64,000 nucleotides of DNA from Pontibacter vulgaris (GCF_022758145.1 NZ_JAJVDH010000003.1:682001-746000), one strand, 5' to 3'; shown: positions 1 to 9,166, numbered from the stretch's first letter. Program-made: numbers and translations. The notes: generated from the sequence alone by a model not told the origin.

Positions 1-713
1 GCTGGCAAGATCAAAACTTCAGCAAGATTAACGTGGGCTGGCCTAGTAACCATAAATACAATCAGGTCTGCCAGGTCTTCGGCTTGCAAGGGCTGGTAGC
101 CTTGGTAAACAGTAGCAGCGCGGGCTGTATCTCCTTTAAAGCGAACTTCAGAGAACTCTGTCTCTACCAATCCAGGGTTAACTTCCGATACTTTTATACC
201 TTCCTGTAGCAGGTCTATGCGCATGGCTTTGGAAATAGCATCTACTGCAAACTTAGAACCGCAATAGACGTTGCCGTTAGCATATACTTCTTTGCCGGCA
301 ATGGAGCCAATGTTTACAATGTGTCCTTTTTTACGCTCGATCATGTAAGGCAGTATAGTATGCGTTACATACAGCAAACCCTTCACATTAATATCCAGCA
401 TGGCATCCCAATCATCCAGAGAGCCGCTTTGTATAGATGCTAAACCATGGGCATTGCCGGCATTGTTTACCAGCACATCTATACTTTGCCATTCTTCCGG
501 CAACGAGCCCAAAGCCTGCTGCACCGCTTCTTTATCGCGCACATCAAACTCTAATGTTAATACAGGCACGTTTGTAATCTGAGCTTTAAGTTCTTCCAGG
601 CGCTCAGTGCGTCGGCCGGCGGCAATTATACTATAACCTTGTGCGGCAAGCGCAAGGGCTGTGGCTTTGCCTATACCGGAAGTAGCTCCGGTAACCAGTG
701 CAATTTTAGACAT
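1..713 (-). CDS. Short-chain dehydrogenase/reductase, C-terminus cut by window edge
   Basis: The minus-strand frame starting at ATG 713 stays open to the window edge and gives about 237 residues of a classical short-chain dehydrogenase, a family usually near 250 residues. It has the N-terminal nucleotide-binding motif TGATSGIG (about residues 8-15), the NNAG motif, a catalytic serine in NIGSIAG, and the YxxxK pair as YCGSK. The closest group I recognise is the YdfG-like NADP-dependent 3-hydroxy acid/serine dehydrogenases; the exact substrate cannot be read from the sequence. It begins 4 bases after the stop of the PorT-like gene, so it is probably the last gene of a ubiE-porT-SDR transcript. 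Only the last dozen or so residues are missing. The family call is firm, the substrate is inference. Confidence 0.9.
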   Translation of the reverse strand, partial: MSKIALVTGATSGIGKATALALAAQGYSIIAAGRRTERLEELKAQITNVPVLTLEFDVRDKEAVQQALGSLPEEWQSIDVLVNNAGNAHGLASIQSGSLDDWDAMLDINVKGLLYVTHTILPYMIERKKGHIVNIGSIAGKEVYANGNVYCGSKFAVDAISKAMRIDLLQEGIKVSEVNPGLVETEFSEVRFKGDTARAATVYQGYQPLQAEDLADLIVFMVTRPAHVNLAEVLILP

Positions 714-717
714 CTGC

Positions 718-1476
718 TTATTCAAAGAAAAGTATAAACGATATGTTGTGGTTGGTCATGCGCTGCAGGCTGCTGCTGTAAATGTTATCGTCTGGTATAT
801 GCTGGTTAAGCAAACCATGCGAAAAGCGCACTTCCGGGGCAAATTTAAAGAACGGGTAAAAAATATCAAGGCCTACGCCATACTCTAAAGCAAGATCAAA
901 TTTTTCGGTTCGCAGCTCAGAGCCGGGCTGGTCGGTTTTGCGGCTGCTCAGGTCAATACCGGGCTTTACGCCACCCACCATGTACATGCGGTAATTGGTG
1001 CGGCGCTTGGCTTTATACTTTAAAAGTACGGGCAGTTCCACTACAGTAGAGCTTAATGTAACATTTACATCTTTACGCTCGCCGCCTTCCTGCACTACGT
1101 TGGCATACTCTATGGTACGGCCATAAAATCCTACACCAGGCACAAAACGTGCATCCAGGTACTCGGCAAGGCCTACATTTAGTACAAGACCGGTATAAAA
1201 GCCGGGCGTTGTTTTAGCGTTCACGGTCATGTGCGAGCTAAAACTTAGTTGATCGGCATACTCCTGCGAGTGCTCCAGGTTATACTTTGTGAGCGGCAAC
1301 GCCAGGTAAAAGCCATAGTGTACGGTTTTAAAGTCGTAGTCCGGTTTGTTTTTCTGGCTCAGCTTTTTTTGCGCTACTGCCGCGTTTCCGCAAAGCAGCA
1401 GTAAAGCCAGCAAAGGTAAAAGGGTTATTTTTTTCCGGTGTAAATAGAGCTGATGCCGAATGTAAGTGAATGCCAT
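718..1476 (-). CDS. porT: PorT-like outer-membrane beta-barrel protein (type IX secretion)
   Basis: A 252-residue protein with a long basic N-terminus, a hydrophobic signal segment (about residues 17-35, ending near VAQ) and alternating beta-strand sequence typical of small outer-membrane barrels. The length and the position directly after ubiE match PorT of gliding and oral Bacteroidota, where PorT is needed for the type IX secretion system. The start lies inside the last 52 bases of ubiE; no in-frame ATG follows before the hydrophobic core, so the overlapping ATG is kept although the 16-residue n-region is long. It is probably co-transcribed with ubiE and the following dehydrogenase. The assignment rests on family shape and gene order, not on a catalytic motif; a generic porin-family barrel is the alternative. 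Confidence 0.72.
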   Translation of the reverse strand: MAFTYIRHQLYLHRKKITLLPLLALLLLCGNAAVAQKKLSQKNKPDYDFKTVHYGFYLALPLTKYNLEHSQEYADQLSFSSHMTVNAKTTPGFYTGLVLNVGLAEYLDARFVPGVGFYGRTIEYANVVQEGGERKDVNVTLSSTVVELPVLLKYKAKRRTNYRMYMVGGVKPGIDLSSRKTDQPGSELRTEKFDLALEYGVGLDIFYPFFKFAPEVRFSHGLLNQHIPDDNIYSSSLQRMTNHNISFILFFE

Positions 1477-2147
1477 TTCGTTGATTTAAATCCAACTTCT
1501 TGAAAGATGTTTAGAAAAGCTTCCCCGTCGGGGAACGCCTGCACCGACTCGGGCAGGTAAGTATAAGCCGCCTGGTCCTTAGAAACGAATCTACCTACCA
1601 CTGGTAGTATATTCTTAAAATAAAATTGATAGAGTTGTTTCATCGGGAAGCTACGCGGCATCGAAAACTCCAGTACGACAGCTGTTCCGCCAGGTTTCAG
1701 GACACGGTTCATCTCAGACAATCCTTTTTTAAGGTTCTCGAAATTGCGCACCCCAAAAGCTACTGTAATGGCATCAAACGTATTGTCTTCGAATGGCAGG
1801 TTCTCTGAATCGCCGTACAAAAGCTCTATTTTATGAGAAAGGCCTTTGCGCGCCAGCTTCTCGCGGCCAACTGCCAGCATACCTTCCGAAATGTCTACGC
1901 CAACAATTTTGTCTGGTTGTAAACGCAGGGTTTCGATGGCAAAGTCGGCGGTACCGGTAGCAATATCCAGTACCAGTTTTGGTTTTTCGGGAGCCAGCAG
2001 GCTTACTGCTTTTTTACGCCAGATAATATCTATGCCGGCACTAAGGAAATGGTTAAGAAAATCATACTTGCCGGCAATGTTGTTAAACATCGTGGCCACC
2101 TGCGATTTCTTATTATCGTTCTGGTCTTTATAAGGTATTACTGCCAT
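1425..2147 (-). CDS. ubiE: Demethylmenaquinone C-methyltransferase UbiE/MenG
   Basis: A 240-residue SAM-dependent methyltransferase that performs the last step of menaquinone synthesis, methylating demethylmenaquinone at the membrane. The family N-terminal signature [12 protein letters not shown] is at residues 21-32, the SAM-binding motif [10 protein letters not shown] at 59-68, and the downstream signature AFGVRNFEN in the middle of the protein. Length agrees with the family. A -7 box (TATTTTTG on the minus strand, 2173-2180) lies about 25 bases upstream of the start, so the gene probably leads the ubiE-porT-SDR transcript. Menaquinone rather than ubiquinone is inferred from the Bacteroidota setting. 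Confidence 0.95.
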   Translation of the reverse strand: MAVIPYKDQNDNKKSQVATMFNNIAGKYDFLNHFLSAGIDIIWRKKAVSLLAPEKPKLVLDIATGTADFAIETLRLQPDKIVGVDISEGMLAVGREKLARKGLSHKIELLYGDSENLPFEDNTFDAITVAFGVRNFENLKKGLSEMNRVLKPGGTAVVLEFSMPRSFPMKQLYQFYFKNILPVVGRFVSKDQAAYTYLPESVQAFPDGEAFLNIFQEVGFKSTKWHSLTFGISSIYTGKK

Positions 2148-2172
2148 TCGCTTCTTTAACGTGTAATCCTTG

Positions 2173-2180
2173 CAAAAATA
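2173..2180 (-). promoter_or_regulatory. Candidate -7 box for ubiE operon
   Basis: The minus strand reads TATTTTTG, which fits the Bacteroidota -7 consensus TAnnTTTG. It sits 26 bases before the ubiE start codon. I see no good TTTG element 19-21 bases further upstream, so the promoter is a partial match. Confidence 0.5.
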
Positions 2181-2222
2181 CTGTTCCTAAAACTATAAAG
2201 CATGGTTTATGTACCGAAATAT

Positions 2223-2264
2223 AAAAAGAAACAGGCTGAGCGTTTGCCCAGCCTGTTTCTTTTT
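2223..2264 (-). terminator. Intrinsic terminator after the PorE-like gene
   Basis: A perfect 16-bp inverted repeat (arms 2223-2238 and 2249-2264, core AACAGGCTG/CAGCCTGTT) with a 10-base loop and A/T runs at its outer ends. It begins 16 bases past the stop of the minus-strand PorE-like gene. Confidence 0.88.
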
Positions 2265-2279
2265 AGAGGTATGCCTATA

Positions 2280-4232
2280 CTATTTTTTAGCTGGCTCGTC
2301 TCTTCTTGGTATAATTCTGAATTCAGTTCTGCGGTTAAGCTGCATGTTTTCAGCAGATGTGTTCGGTACTGCCGGACGACGCTCGCCGTAGGTAACTGTT
2401 ACCATACGCTTAGGCGAAATGCCTTGCTTAACTAGGTAATCGTAAGCAGCATCGGCACGGTTGTTACCCAATGTCATGTTGTAGGCATCGCTTGCACGGG
2501 AGTCGCAATGGCCTTCTATGCTGATGTTTACAGTTGGGTTAGCTTTCAGGTAACGTGCTACGTTATCCAGTTCACGCACCGACTCAGCACGCAGGTTATA
2601 CTTGTCTGTATCGTAGTAGATGTTCTTCATGCCGGCAATACGGGCAGCAGTAGTATCTACAAAATCAATATAGAAATCCTGGTAAATGGTAGTGGTATCG
2701 TTCAGTACAACCGGTACGTCCAGCTCCTGTGTGGCAACTATTCTTCCGTCTTTACCAAGCTCTACCTGGAATTTACGACCAGAAAGAATATTTACTTCGT
2801 AGGTGGCAGAATCAGGCTTTGTTACATCGCGGTAAGCTATCGGGCGTTTATCAGCCTGCTGGCCACTGAATGTAATTTCTATACCTGGTATGGCTGTACT
2901 ATCAACAGAAGAATATACATGGCCTTTAACCTGCACAGTGCGTAGGTAGTTGATGGTGTAGATATCCTTTTCGCCGTAGCCACCAATGCGGTAAGACGAC
3001 AGGTAAGCATAGCTTCCATCAGGGCTTAAACGATAGTAGGTATCATCATCGGGCGTATTTACCGGCGAACCTAAGTTAACAGGGCGGCTCCATCTTCTGG
3101 CTACCGAGTCATACTTGGCAGAGAAGATATCGTAACCACCCATGCTGTTGTGGCCTCTTGATGCAAAGTATAAAGTACCGTTTTTAGCCAGGTACGGGCT
3201 GTCATCATCAAAAGGAGTGTTAATGGTTGTGCCTATACTTCTTGGCTTATCCCAGCCGCCGCTTGCATTGCGCTTTGATACATAAATATCCAGGTCGCCG
3301 TTTTCTGAGTAGTGGCTTGTTGAGAAGAATAATGTCTGGCCATCTGGCGTGATGTATGCATCCGATTCAAAATCTTTTGTGTTGATGTTGCTGCTGATGC
3401 TCTTTGGTTCACCCCAGCTACCATCTGCCTGGCGCTCCGATACAAGTATATCGCCGTTGTCGCTTTTGCCACCACGGTACATAAGCATTTTGGTGTCGTT
3501 GTCGAATAGCTGGATAGAGGCATCGTGGCCGGAGCTGCGAAGTGCCGCTGCTACTGAGCGTGGGTTTTCCCACTCACCAGCTTCGTTACGGGTAGCTTCG
3601 TAAATTTCTTCAAAATATTCACCGTCGGCTGCTTTTCTGCCGCTGGCAATATCGCCACGCGAAGTATAAAGCAGGTAATTATCCTGAGATGAAATAACCG
3701 GGCTATGCTCAGAGAAAGCTGTGTTTACAGTACCACCCAGGTTTTTAACGAATACATCCTTCGGGTTAGCTACTTCGCGCTTGGCGTTGCGGGCATGCTG
3801 GATCAGCTGTGCAACCTCTTCGCGGCGCTCTTCATCACGCTTACGGATACCTGTTTTCTGATACGCCTGAAAATGCTTGATTGCATCGTCGAAACGATAG
3901 TTAATATGATCTACACGGCCCAGCCAGTATTCCAGGTCACGGTCTACTTTTGGGTCAATTTTCTGGGCGCGGTAAATATAATCGGCTGCCTTTTCCTTAT
4001 CAAACGTCATATAACTGATACCCGCAAAGTATAAAGCCTTTGCATCGTTAGGGTTATTGGTTACCGCTTGCTCATAAAAAGGAATAGCTGCCCTATAGTT
4101 TTCCCGGTCAAAAAACTTGTTTCCACTACGTATCAGTTTCCGGTTGCTTTGTGCAGAGGCTGAGGCTGCCAGAAGGCAAACCACTGCAAGCAGCAGAGAA
4201 AATCGTGAAAACGATTTGGCTAAATTGCTCAT
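2280..4232 (-). CDS. porE: PorE-like TPR / beta-propeller / OmpA-C envelope protein
   Basis: A 650-residue exported protein. After a signal sequence (cleavage near SASAQ) come TPR-like helices (about 30-165), a PD40/WD40-like beta-propeller with repeated strand signatures such as DGQTLFFST and NGTLYFASRG (about 175-430), a carboxypeptidase-regulatory-like beta domain (about 435-530), and a C-terminal OmpA-type peptidoglycan-binding domain with EGHCDSRASDAYN (about 540-645). This order matches PorE of Porphyromonas gingivalis, a periplasmic type IX secretion protein that binds peptidoglycan. PorE there is a lipoprotein; no convincing lipobox is visible here. The PorT-like gene lies about 800 bases downstream. 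Related OmpA/TPR proteins exist in several copies per Bacteroidota genome, so orthology with PorE is inferred from architecture. Confidence 0.75.
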   Translation of the reverse strand: MSNLAKSFSRFSLLLAVVCLLAASASAQSNRKLIRSGNKFFDRENYRAAIPFYEQAVTNNPNDAKALYFAGISYMTFDKEKAADYIYRAQKIDPKVDRDLEYWLGRVDHINYRFDDAIKHFQAYQKTGIRKRDEERREEVAQLIQHARNAKREVANPKDVFVKNLGGTVNTAFSEHSPVISSQDNYLLYTSRGDIASGRKAADGEYFEEIYEATRNEAGEWENPRSVAAALRSSGHDASIQLFDNDTKMLMYRGGKSDNGDILVSERQADGSWGEPKSISSNINTKDFESDAYITPDGQTLFFSTSHYSENGDLDIYVSKRNASGGWDKPRSIGTTINTPFDDDSPYLAKNGTLYFASRGHNSMGGYDIFSAKYDSVARRWSRPVNLGSPVNTPDDDTYYRLSPDGSYAYLSSYRIGGYGEKDIYTINYLRTVQVKGHVYSSVDSTAIPGIEITFSGQQADKRPIAYRDVTKPDSATYEVNILSGRKFQVELGKDGRIVATQELDVPVVLNDTTTIYQDFYIDFVDTTAARIAGMKNIYYDTDKYNLRAESVRELDNVARYLKANPTVNISIEGHCDSRASDAYNMTLGNNRADAAYDYLVKQGISPKRMVTVTYGERRPAVPNTSAENMQLNRRTEFRIIPRRDEPAKK

Positions 4233-4638
4233 GTTGTAAAAGGTTTGTTATATGTACTTAAGGTTTGGTTGAACATACAATAATAGAGAGACCACTGCAG
4301 AAGCTAGTCTGCGCCTTCCCAAAAGAAACTTCGGGTGTATACGTTAATTAAAAATTAAAGTATATCTGAATAGGTATACTTGCATGAAACTCCCCTGCCC
4401 CTGGCCGTATCTGATTCAGGCTTTTTGCTATAAATGTACGTTTCCGCAGTATAAAGTATAAAATTTTCTGCAAAATATTAAATCAATCTGCTAATATATA
4501 TAAAATTTAATATTTATATACTTTTTAAATACTTCTTTGTGCGTAAAACAGTGTGATTTAGCCGCTTGCAAGTTCAAGAGCTTTTTCTTATGAAGTTTTA
4601 TTACAGAAAAAGGTGAATGTTAGAATGCAAGTATGAAG
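4233..4638. other. Non-coding gap, AT-rich
   Basis: About 400 bases between two minus-strand genes. I see no plausible gene. The right part is strongly AT-rich with runs of TA, and it contains an AAGTATA copy near 4453. It presumably holds the promoter of the PorE-like gene, but no consensus TAnnTTTG box stands out, and I see no strong hairpin terminator for the upstream paralogue. Confidence 0.5.
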
Positions 4639-5880
4639 TTACCAAACCACCTGATAAATATCTTTGGCTCCGTGTCCGCCGGGCCTGTCGGAAGAGAAAT
4701 AAGCGCTGTTTTTTAGAGGTGAAAGTATAAAGTAGATATCGTCGTATGGGGAATTAATGGGTATGCCCAGGCTTTGCGCTTTGCTCCAGGAAGAACCCTT
4801 AATATGAGATTTAAAAATATCATAACCGCCTATGCTGTTATGGCCTGTAGAACTGAAGTATAACGTATTTGTAGTTGTATCTACAAAAGGGGCATCTTCA
4901 TCATAAACAGTATTAACGGTTGGTCCCATGTTAAGGGCTTCGCTCCAGGTGCCATCCGGTTTCTTGTAACTGATGTATAGATCCAGGCCGCCGAAACCAC
5001 CGGAACGGTCGCTCGAAAAAAATGCGAAGCGGCCATCTTCGGTAACAAATATTGATAGCTCTGTGCTTCCCTGGTTAAAGGGCGAGCTGAGGCGCTCTGG
5101 TTTTGCCCAGCCTGTCTCGGTTTGTCGGGTACAGTAAAGTCCTTTCCCGGTTAAATAAGTATACATTACCCGATCTTGTTGCGCTACCGAAACAACAGCA
5201 TGGTTTGCCAACCCATTTGTTTCATTTAAAAACGGCAAAGCCGCTTGCCATTCCTTATTTTTAAGTACCGAACGATAGATCTGTTCCATACCTTTATTTT
5301 TAGCTGTAGAAGGCTGGCGGACAGAATAAAGCATTACAGAATCGCCCGACAAAAGAACGGGTACATAATCTGAGAAGCTGGTGTTTACTGCCGGCCCCAG
5401 GTTATGGATACTGGCTATTTGTGATTGCTCCAGCATGGCCATACCAGCTTTACATTCGTCTATACATTTTTGCAGAAACTCAATGTATAACCCGTCGCGG
5501 CGCGAAGATGCAGAAAGCTCCTGCTTATAAATTATAACAGCCTGCTCGAAGTCAGCATTGAGATGGTAAGCCCTGGCCAGCATTAGCAGTATTTGGCTAG
5601 AGATAGAAGCATTTTCTTTATAAGCTTTGTTCAGGTACAGTTTTGCATTTCCGGGCTCATTGAGTTCCAGGTAGCACAAGCCCGCTTTATAATTGGCGTA
5701 GGCATCATTTGGTGCCGATTTCAGGTAGCTGTTGTACAAGTTGCCAGCTAACCGGAAATGCTCTTGTTCAAAAGCTTTGTCTGCTTTTTTAAGTATAGCC
5801 TTATTACCCGGGCCAGCTAACCCGGTACTTACCATTACCAAACACGCCAGTGCTATCAGCTTAATCCAAATCTGCTTCAC
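4639..5880 (-). CDS. TPR plus PD40 beta-propeller protein, PorE-like paralogue without OmpA domain
   Basis: A 413-residue protein with a hydrophobic leader (about residues 5-22), TPR-like helices (about 28-150) and a PD40-type propeller (about 165-413) with repeats such as RFAFFSSDRSGG and NTLYFSSTGHNS. It resembles the first two thirds of the neighbouring 650-residue PorE-like protein, including shared phrases such as TGHNSIGGYDIF against RGHNSMGGYDIF, but it stops right after the propeller and has neither the regulatory-like beta domain nor the peptidoglycan-binding domain. The natural stop, with no remnant after it, suggests a stable shorter paralogue, not a decayed copy. It may act in the periplasm as a PorE-like scaffold lacking a cell-wall anchor; this is inference. 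Whether residues near ALAC form a lipobox is unclear. Confidence 0.8.
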   Translation of the reverse strand: MKQIWIKLIALACLVMVSTGLAGPGNKAILKKADKAFEQEHFRLAGNLYNSYLKSAPNDAYANYKAGLCYLELNEPGNAKLYLNKAYKENASISSQILLMLARAYHLNADFEQAVIIYKQELSASSRRDGLYIEFLQKCIDECKAGMAMLEQSQIASIHNLGPAVNTSFSDYVPVLLSGDSVMLYSVRQPSTAKNKGMEQIYRSVLKNKEWQAALPFLNETNGLANHAVVSVAQQDRVMYTYLTGKGLYCTRQTETGWAKPERLSSPFNQGSTELSIFVTEDGRFAFFSSDRSGGFGGLDLYISYKKPDGTWSEALNMGPTVNTVYDEDAPFVDTTTNTLYFSSTGHNSIGGYDIFKSHIKGSSWSKAQSLGIPINSPYDDIYFILSPLKNSAYFSSDRPGGHGAKDIYQVVW

Positions 5881-6101
5881 CTTATCACTTGTTTATAATG
5901 TTTAGGGGTTGCCTGCGTTTACTTACCCAAAGTATAGCCCAAGTAAAAGCATATACTTCATGATTATAAAATTATGTGGTAACTTTACAGGCTAAAAACT
6001 TTTTACCGCCTGCTCCGGCATAAGCGGAAAGAGTACTAATTACATGGCGCTGCATTACTTCCGGGTAAAATTAAGGTTGTAGCGCCTTTAAACAATACAA
6101 C

Positions 6102-6716
6102 ATGGTTATTAAGGAAGCAAAATTTTTGATGAGCAACACGCGTGTGGATCAGTGCCCCGTGGCGGATAAGCCGGAGTACGCCTTCATCGGGCGCTCCAAC
6201 GTTGGCAAGTCTTCGCTCATCAATATGCTTACGGAACAAAAGGGACTTGCCAAAACATCATCATCGCCAGGCAAAACCCAGCTTATCAACCACTTCCTTA
6301 TCAATAACGAATGGTACCTGGTTGACTTACCCGGTTACGGATATGCTAAAGTAAGTAAAGGCTCGCGCGACGACTGGCGCAAGATGATCAATTTCTATTT
6401 CCAGAAGCGTGAGAACCTGACCTGTGTATTTGTGCTGATAGATTCGCGCCACGACCCGATGAAAACCGACCTGGATTTCATAAACCTGCTGGGTAATATT
6501 GGCGTGCCTTTTGTGATCGTGTTTACTAAAACAGACAAGCAGTCGGGTACAAAAACCGACTCAACTATAGCCGCTTATGCCCGTAAACTTCGTGAAAGCT
6601 GGGACGAGTTGCCACGTATGTTTAAAACATCGGCTGTAGACAGGGAGGGCCGTGCCGATATACTTAATTTTATAGAGGAAGTAAACGAACAACTTAAGAA
6701 CCAGCCGGAAGAATAA
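6102..6716 (+). CDS. ysxC: Ribosome biogenesis GTPase EngB/YsxC
   Basis: A 204-residue TrmE-Era-EngA-EngB-family GTPase involved in 50S ribosomal subunit assembly. The G1 loop GRSNVGKSS is at residues 30-38, the G3 motif DLPGYG at 75-80 and the G4 motif TKTD at 142-145, followed by a TSA-type G5. The spacing and length match EngB/YsxC. It is the first gene on the plus strand of this region and is followed 53 bases later by a TonB-C protein gene. The ATG at 6102 places the family N-terminal segment correctly. Confidence 0.96.
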   Translation: MVIKEAKFLMSNTRVDQCPVADKPEYAFIGRSNVGKSSLINMLTEQKGLAKTSSSPGKTQLINHFLINNEWYLVDLPGYGYAKVSKGSRDDWRKMINFYFQKRENLTCVFVLIDSRHDPMKTDLDFINLLGNIGVPFVIVFTKTDKQSGTKTDSTIAAYARKLRESWDELPRMFKTSAVDREGRADILNFIEEVNEQLKNQPEE

Positions 6717-6769
6717 GCTTGCAGAAGTCCCTCTCGCTCCGTTAATTAGAATTTTTAATTTTTACCCTT

Positions 6770-7174
6770 ATGAAAACCAAATTATCATTTTTGTTTATTT
6801 TGTTTGCCTTTGCAGCTATAACTGCATCAGCGCAAACCCAGGAGACTAAAGCTCAGGCCCCTCAGGAAGAGAAAGTATGGATGCCTGACAAAGTTATTCC
6901 GATTGCTGAGTACTACGAAGGTGGAAAAGAAGCTATGTATAAGTTTATAGCCAAAGAGCAGAAGTATCCGCTGCTGGCTAAGCGTAACCGCGTACAGGGC
7001 GATTGCATTATCAGCTTTACCCTGAACGAAGATGGCTCTACATCTGGCTTTAAAATTTTAAGCAATGCTGGCGCCGGCACGGGCGAAGAGGCACTGCGAG
7101 TAGCTAAGTTGCTGAAGTTTAAGGCGCCTGGCTTTAGCGTAGTGGGCAGCCTCCCGATTAAGTTTAAACTATAA
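6770..7174 (+). CDS. Secreted protein with a TonB C-terminal domain
   Basis: A 134-residue protein: signal peptide of about 21 residues ending TASAQ, a short charged linker, then a TonB C-terminal-like fold (about residues 55-134) with the usual pattern of a KYP segment, a GDCIISFTLNEDG strand and a terminal FKL strand. It lacks the membrane anchor and proline-rich spacer of a true TonB, so it is likely a periplasmic or surface-exposed stand-alone domain. Such short proteins are common in Bacteroidota and their role is not known. It sits between ysxC and a DUF5606 gene, all on the plus strand with short gaps. Confidence 0.8.
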   Translation: MKTKLSFLFILFAFAAITASAQTQETKAQAPQEEKVWMPDKVIPIAEYYEGGKEAMYKFIAKEQKYPLLAKRNRVQGDCIISFTLNEDGSTSGFKILSNAGAGTGEEALRVAKLLKFKAPGFSVVGSLPIKFKL

Positions 7175-7195
7175 CCAACAGAATTATACCTGATT

Positions 7196-7648
7196 ATGCC
7201 TATTGATTTAAGACAAGTTGCTGCCATTTCTGGCATGAGCGGCCTTTACCGCGTTGTAAAGCCTACACGTACTGGTGTAATTGTAGAAAACCTTGCCGAT
7301 AACTCTCGCCTGGTAGCACAAGCCCGCCACCGTATGTCGCTGCTTGATGAGATTTCGATCTATACAACCGACGAAGAAACTACTGTGCCACTTGCCGAAG
7401 TATTTGACCGTATTCACCAGAAGTATGGCAACGACCTGCCACTAAGCGAGAAGCCAACTGATGCAGAATATAAGTCCTTTATAGAAAGCGTACTGCCTGA
7501 CTACGACGAGGACCGCGTATATGTATCGGATATGAAAAAACTTGCCAACTGGTACAGCATTGTTAGTAAGCACATAGAGTTTACTAAAGAAGACGCAAAA
7601 GAAGAAGCAAAGGCAGAGAAAGCTGCCAAAGCAGAAAAAAAAGCATAA
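7196..7648 (+). CDS. DUF5606-family conserved protein
   Basis: A 150-residue cytoplasmic protein with no signal peptide. The first 60 residues (beginning MPIDLRQVAAISGMSGLYRV and containing GVIVENLADNSR) match what I recognise as the Bacteroidota DUF5606 family, usually a single conserved gene of unknown function. The C-terminus is a lysine/alanine/glutamate-rich tail, a low-complexity helix. A strong terminator follows 4 bases after the stop, so the gene probably ends the ysxC-tonB-like transcript or is transcribed alone. No function is proposed. Confidence 0.85.
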   Translation: MPIDLRQVAAISGMSGLYRVVKPTRTGVIVENLADNSRLVAQARHRMSLLDEISIYTTDEETTVPLAEVFDRIHQKYGNDLPLSEKPTDAEYKSFIESVLPDYDEDRVYVSDMKKLANWYSIVSKHIEFTKEDAKEEAKAEKAAKAEKKA

Positions 7649-7652
7649 CAGA

Positions 7653-7677
7653 AAGGCCCTTCTAACCGGAGGGCCTT
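7653..7677 (+). terminator. Intrinsic terminator after DUF5606 gene
   Basis: Arms AAGGCCCT (7653-7660) and AGGGCCTT (7670-7677) with a 9-base loop, followed by a CTTCATTT tail. It lies 4 bases past the stop codon. Confidence 0.8.
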
Positions 7678-7710
7678 CTTCATTTATCTGTACTTATACG
7701 TTACCTGCTG

Positions 7711-8022
7711 ATGTCAGAATCACCAGTTATACTTACCAGTGCTGCCAACCAGCTGCAAAAGCTTTTTGACACGAACGAACTGCAGGCACCCGACCGCGAC
7801 CAGCTGTTACGTAAACTTACCCACGCCGTAGCCTACCTGCTCCGCACCGATCTTAACCGCCTGATGCATATCCTGTACCGTATTGATGTGGAAGAGCGCC
7901 TGGTTAAGCAAGCTATGGCACCCGCATCTGTAGACGAAGATATAGCTCACAACATCGCCCTGCTTATACTGCAGCGCGAGCTTCAGAAAGCCCATACCCG
8001 CCAGAAGTATAGTCAGCTGTAA
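7711..8022 (+). CDS. Conserved hypothetical small helical protein
   Basis: A 103-residue, mostly helical, soluble protein with no signal peptide or membrane segment. I do not recognise the family. The sequence is leucine- and charge-rich with a central segment RTDLNRLMHILYRIDVEE, and it ends with a basic tail. Codon use is like the neighbours and AAGTATA occurs in the last codons (AAG TAT AGT), which supports a resident gene. It has its own start 62 bases after the preceding stop, beyond the DUF5606 terminator, and a bidirectional terminator follows. Confidence 0.7.
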   Translation: MSESPVILTSAANQLQKLFDTNELQAPDRDQLLRKLTHAVAYLLRTDLNRLMHILYRIDVEERLVKQAMAPASVDEDIAHNIALLILQRELQKAHTRQKYSQL

Positions 8023-8078
8023 ATTTTATACTTTAATACTCCAGCCTGGTTTAAAGTATACTTTGCTACAAAATGCAA

Positions 8079-8104
8079 AAGGCAGAAAGTCTCCTCTCTG
8101 CCTT
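8079..8104. terminator. Bidirectional terminator between convergent genes
   Basis: Arms AAGGCAGA (8079-8086) and TCTGCCTT (8097-8104) with a 10-base loop, flanked by A-rich and T-rich sequence. It lies between the plus-strand small gene and the minus-strand fbp gene. A full palindrome AAGTATACTT (8054-8063) lies just to its left. Confidence 0.75.
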
Positions 8105-8127
8105 CTTTATAAGTATAAACAGTAACC

Positions 8128-9132
8128 TTATACAGCTACTTCTGCTTTCATAAACTCTTCTACTTTATCTACCATATCGGCAGATCCGATTATAAGCGGG
8201 CAACGCTGGTGCAGCTCTGTTGGCTCAATTTCCATAATGCGGCGTATGCCATCAGTGGCCTTACCACCGGCTTGCTCTACTATGTAGGCCAGCGAGTTAC
8301 ACTCATACATCAGGCGCAATTTACCATTAGGTGCTTTTGCTGTAGACGGATAAATATAAATACCACCCTTCAGCAGGTTACGGTGGAAATCTGCCACCAA
8401 TGAGCCAATGTAACGGGCCGAATAGTTATTGTCTTTGCAATAAGACAGGTAATTTTTGATGCTCTCCGGGAAGCCATTTACGCCACCTTCGTTGCAGGAG
8501 TAAATGGTGCCGGTTTTAGGCGTTGTAATGTTAGGGTGAGACAAGAAAAACTCGCCCAGCGATGGCTCATAGGTAAAGCCATTTACGCCATGCCCTGTGG
8601 TATACACCAGCATTGTAGACGAGCCATACACAATATAACCTGCTGCTACCTGGCGTGTTCCTTCCTGCAGGCAATCTTCCAAAGTGCCATTACAGCCTGC
8701 ATCGGATGTTCTTCTGTAAATAGAAAATATCGTCCCGATGGAAACGTTCACATCTATGTTAGACGAACCATCCAGCGGGTCCATGGCCACAATGTAGCTG
8801 CCTTTGGTATTGCCTGTATGTATTACTTCATCCTCTTCTTCAGAGATAATAGCACATACCTCGCCGCCGTTGCGCAATGCTCTTATAAAACGAATGTTGG
8901 CAATTACATCCAGTTTCTGTTGCTCCTCGCCCTGCACGTTTTGCTGGCCGTAAGTACCGGTAACATCCAGGAGGCCGGCCCGGTTAATTTCGCGGTTCAC
9001 GATCTTTGCTGCTAAAGCAATATCGCGCAACAACTGAGATAATTCTCCGGTTGCAAAAGGGAAATCCTCCTGCTTTCTCATAATAAACCTGTCTAGCGTG
9101 GTGCCAACAGGAAGGGCAAGTCTGTCATTCAT
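8128..9132 (-). CDS. fbp: Class 1 fructose-1,6-bisphosphatase
   Basis: A 334-residue enzyme of gluconeogenesis hydrolysing fructose 1,6-bisphosphate to fructose 6-phosphate. The metal-binding and catalytic motif DPLDGSSN is at residues 118-125, preceded by the EEE/D acidic cluster (about 98-101). The C-terminal half carries the sugar-phosphate-binding sequence [14 protein letters not shown] and the KLRLMYECN segment typical of class 1 enzymes. Length matches the family. It is divergent from the aspartate kinase gene across a 95-base shared promoter region, with a -7 box at 9159-9166. Confidence 0.97.
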   Translation of the reverse strand: MNDRLALPVGTTLDRFIMRKQEDFPFATGELSQLLRDIALAAKIVNREINRAGLLDVTGTYGQQNVQGEEQQKLDVIANIRFIRALRNGGEVCAIISEEEDEVIHTGNTKGSYIVAMDPLDGSSNIDVNVSIGTIFSIYRRTSDAGCNGTLEDCLQEGTRQVAAGYIVYGSSTMLVYTTGHGVNGFTYEPSLGEFFLSHPNITTPKTGTIYSCNEGGVNGFPESIKNYLSYCKDNNYSARYIGSLVADFHRNLLKGGIYIYPSTAKAPNGKLRLMYECNSLAYIVEQAGGKATDGIRRIMEIEPTELHQRCPLIIGSADMVDKVEEFMKAEVAV

Positions 9133-9158
9133 AAGGGTAAGGGTTTAGGCTATTGCTA

Positions 9159-9166
9159 CAAAAATA
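9159..9166 (-). promoter_or_regulatory. Candidate -7 box for fbp
   Basis: The minus strand reads TATTTTTG, matching TAnnTTTG, 27 bases upstream of the fbp start. The -33 position holds no clear TTTG. On the plus strand a weaker TAATTTTA near 9197 could serve the divergent aspartate kinase gene. Confidence 0.5.

Noticed and set aside
3233..3523. Minus-strand 96-codon frame inside the PorE-like gene
   Set aside because: It lies within a clear propeller-coding region in another frame, and its translation is low-complexity.
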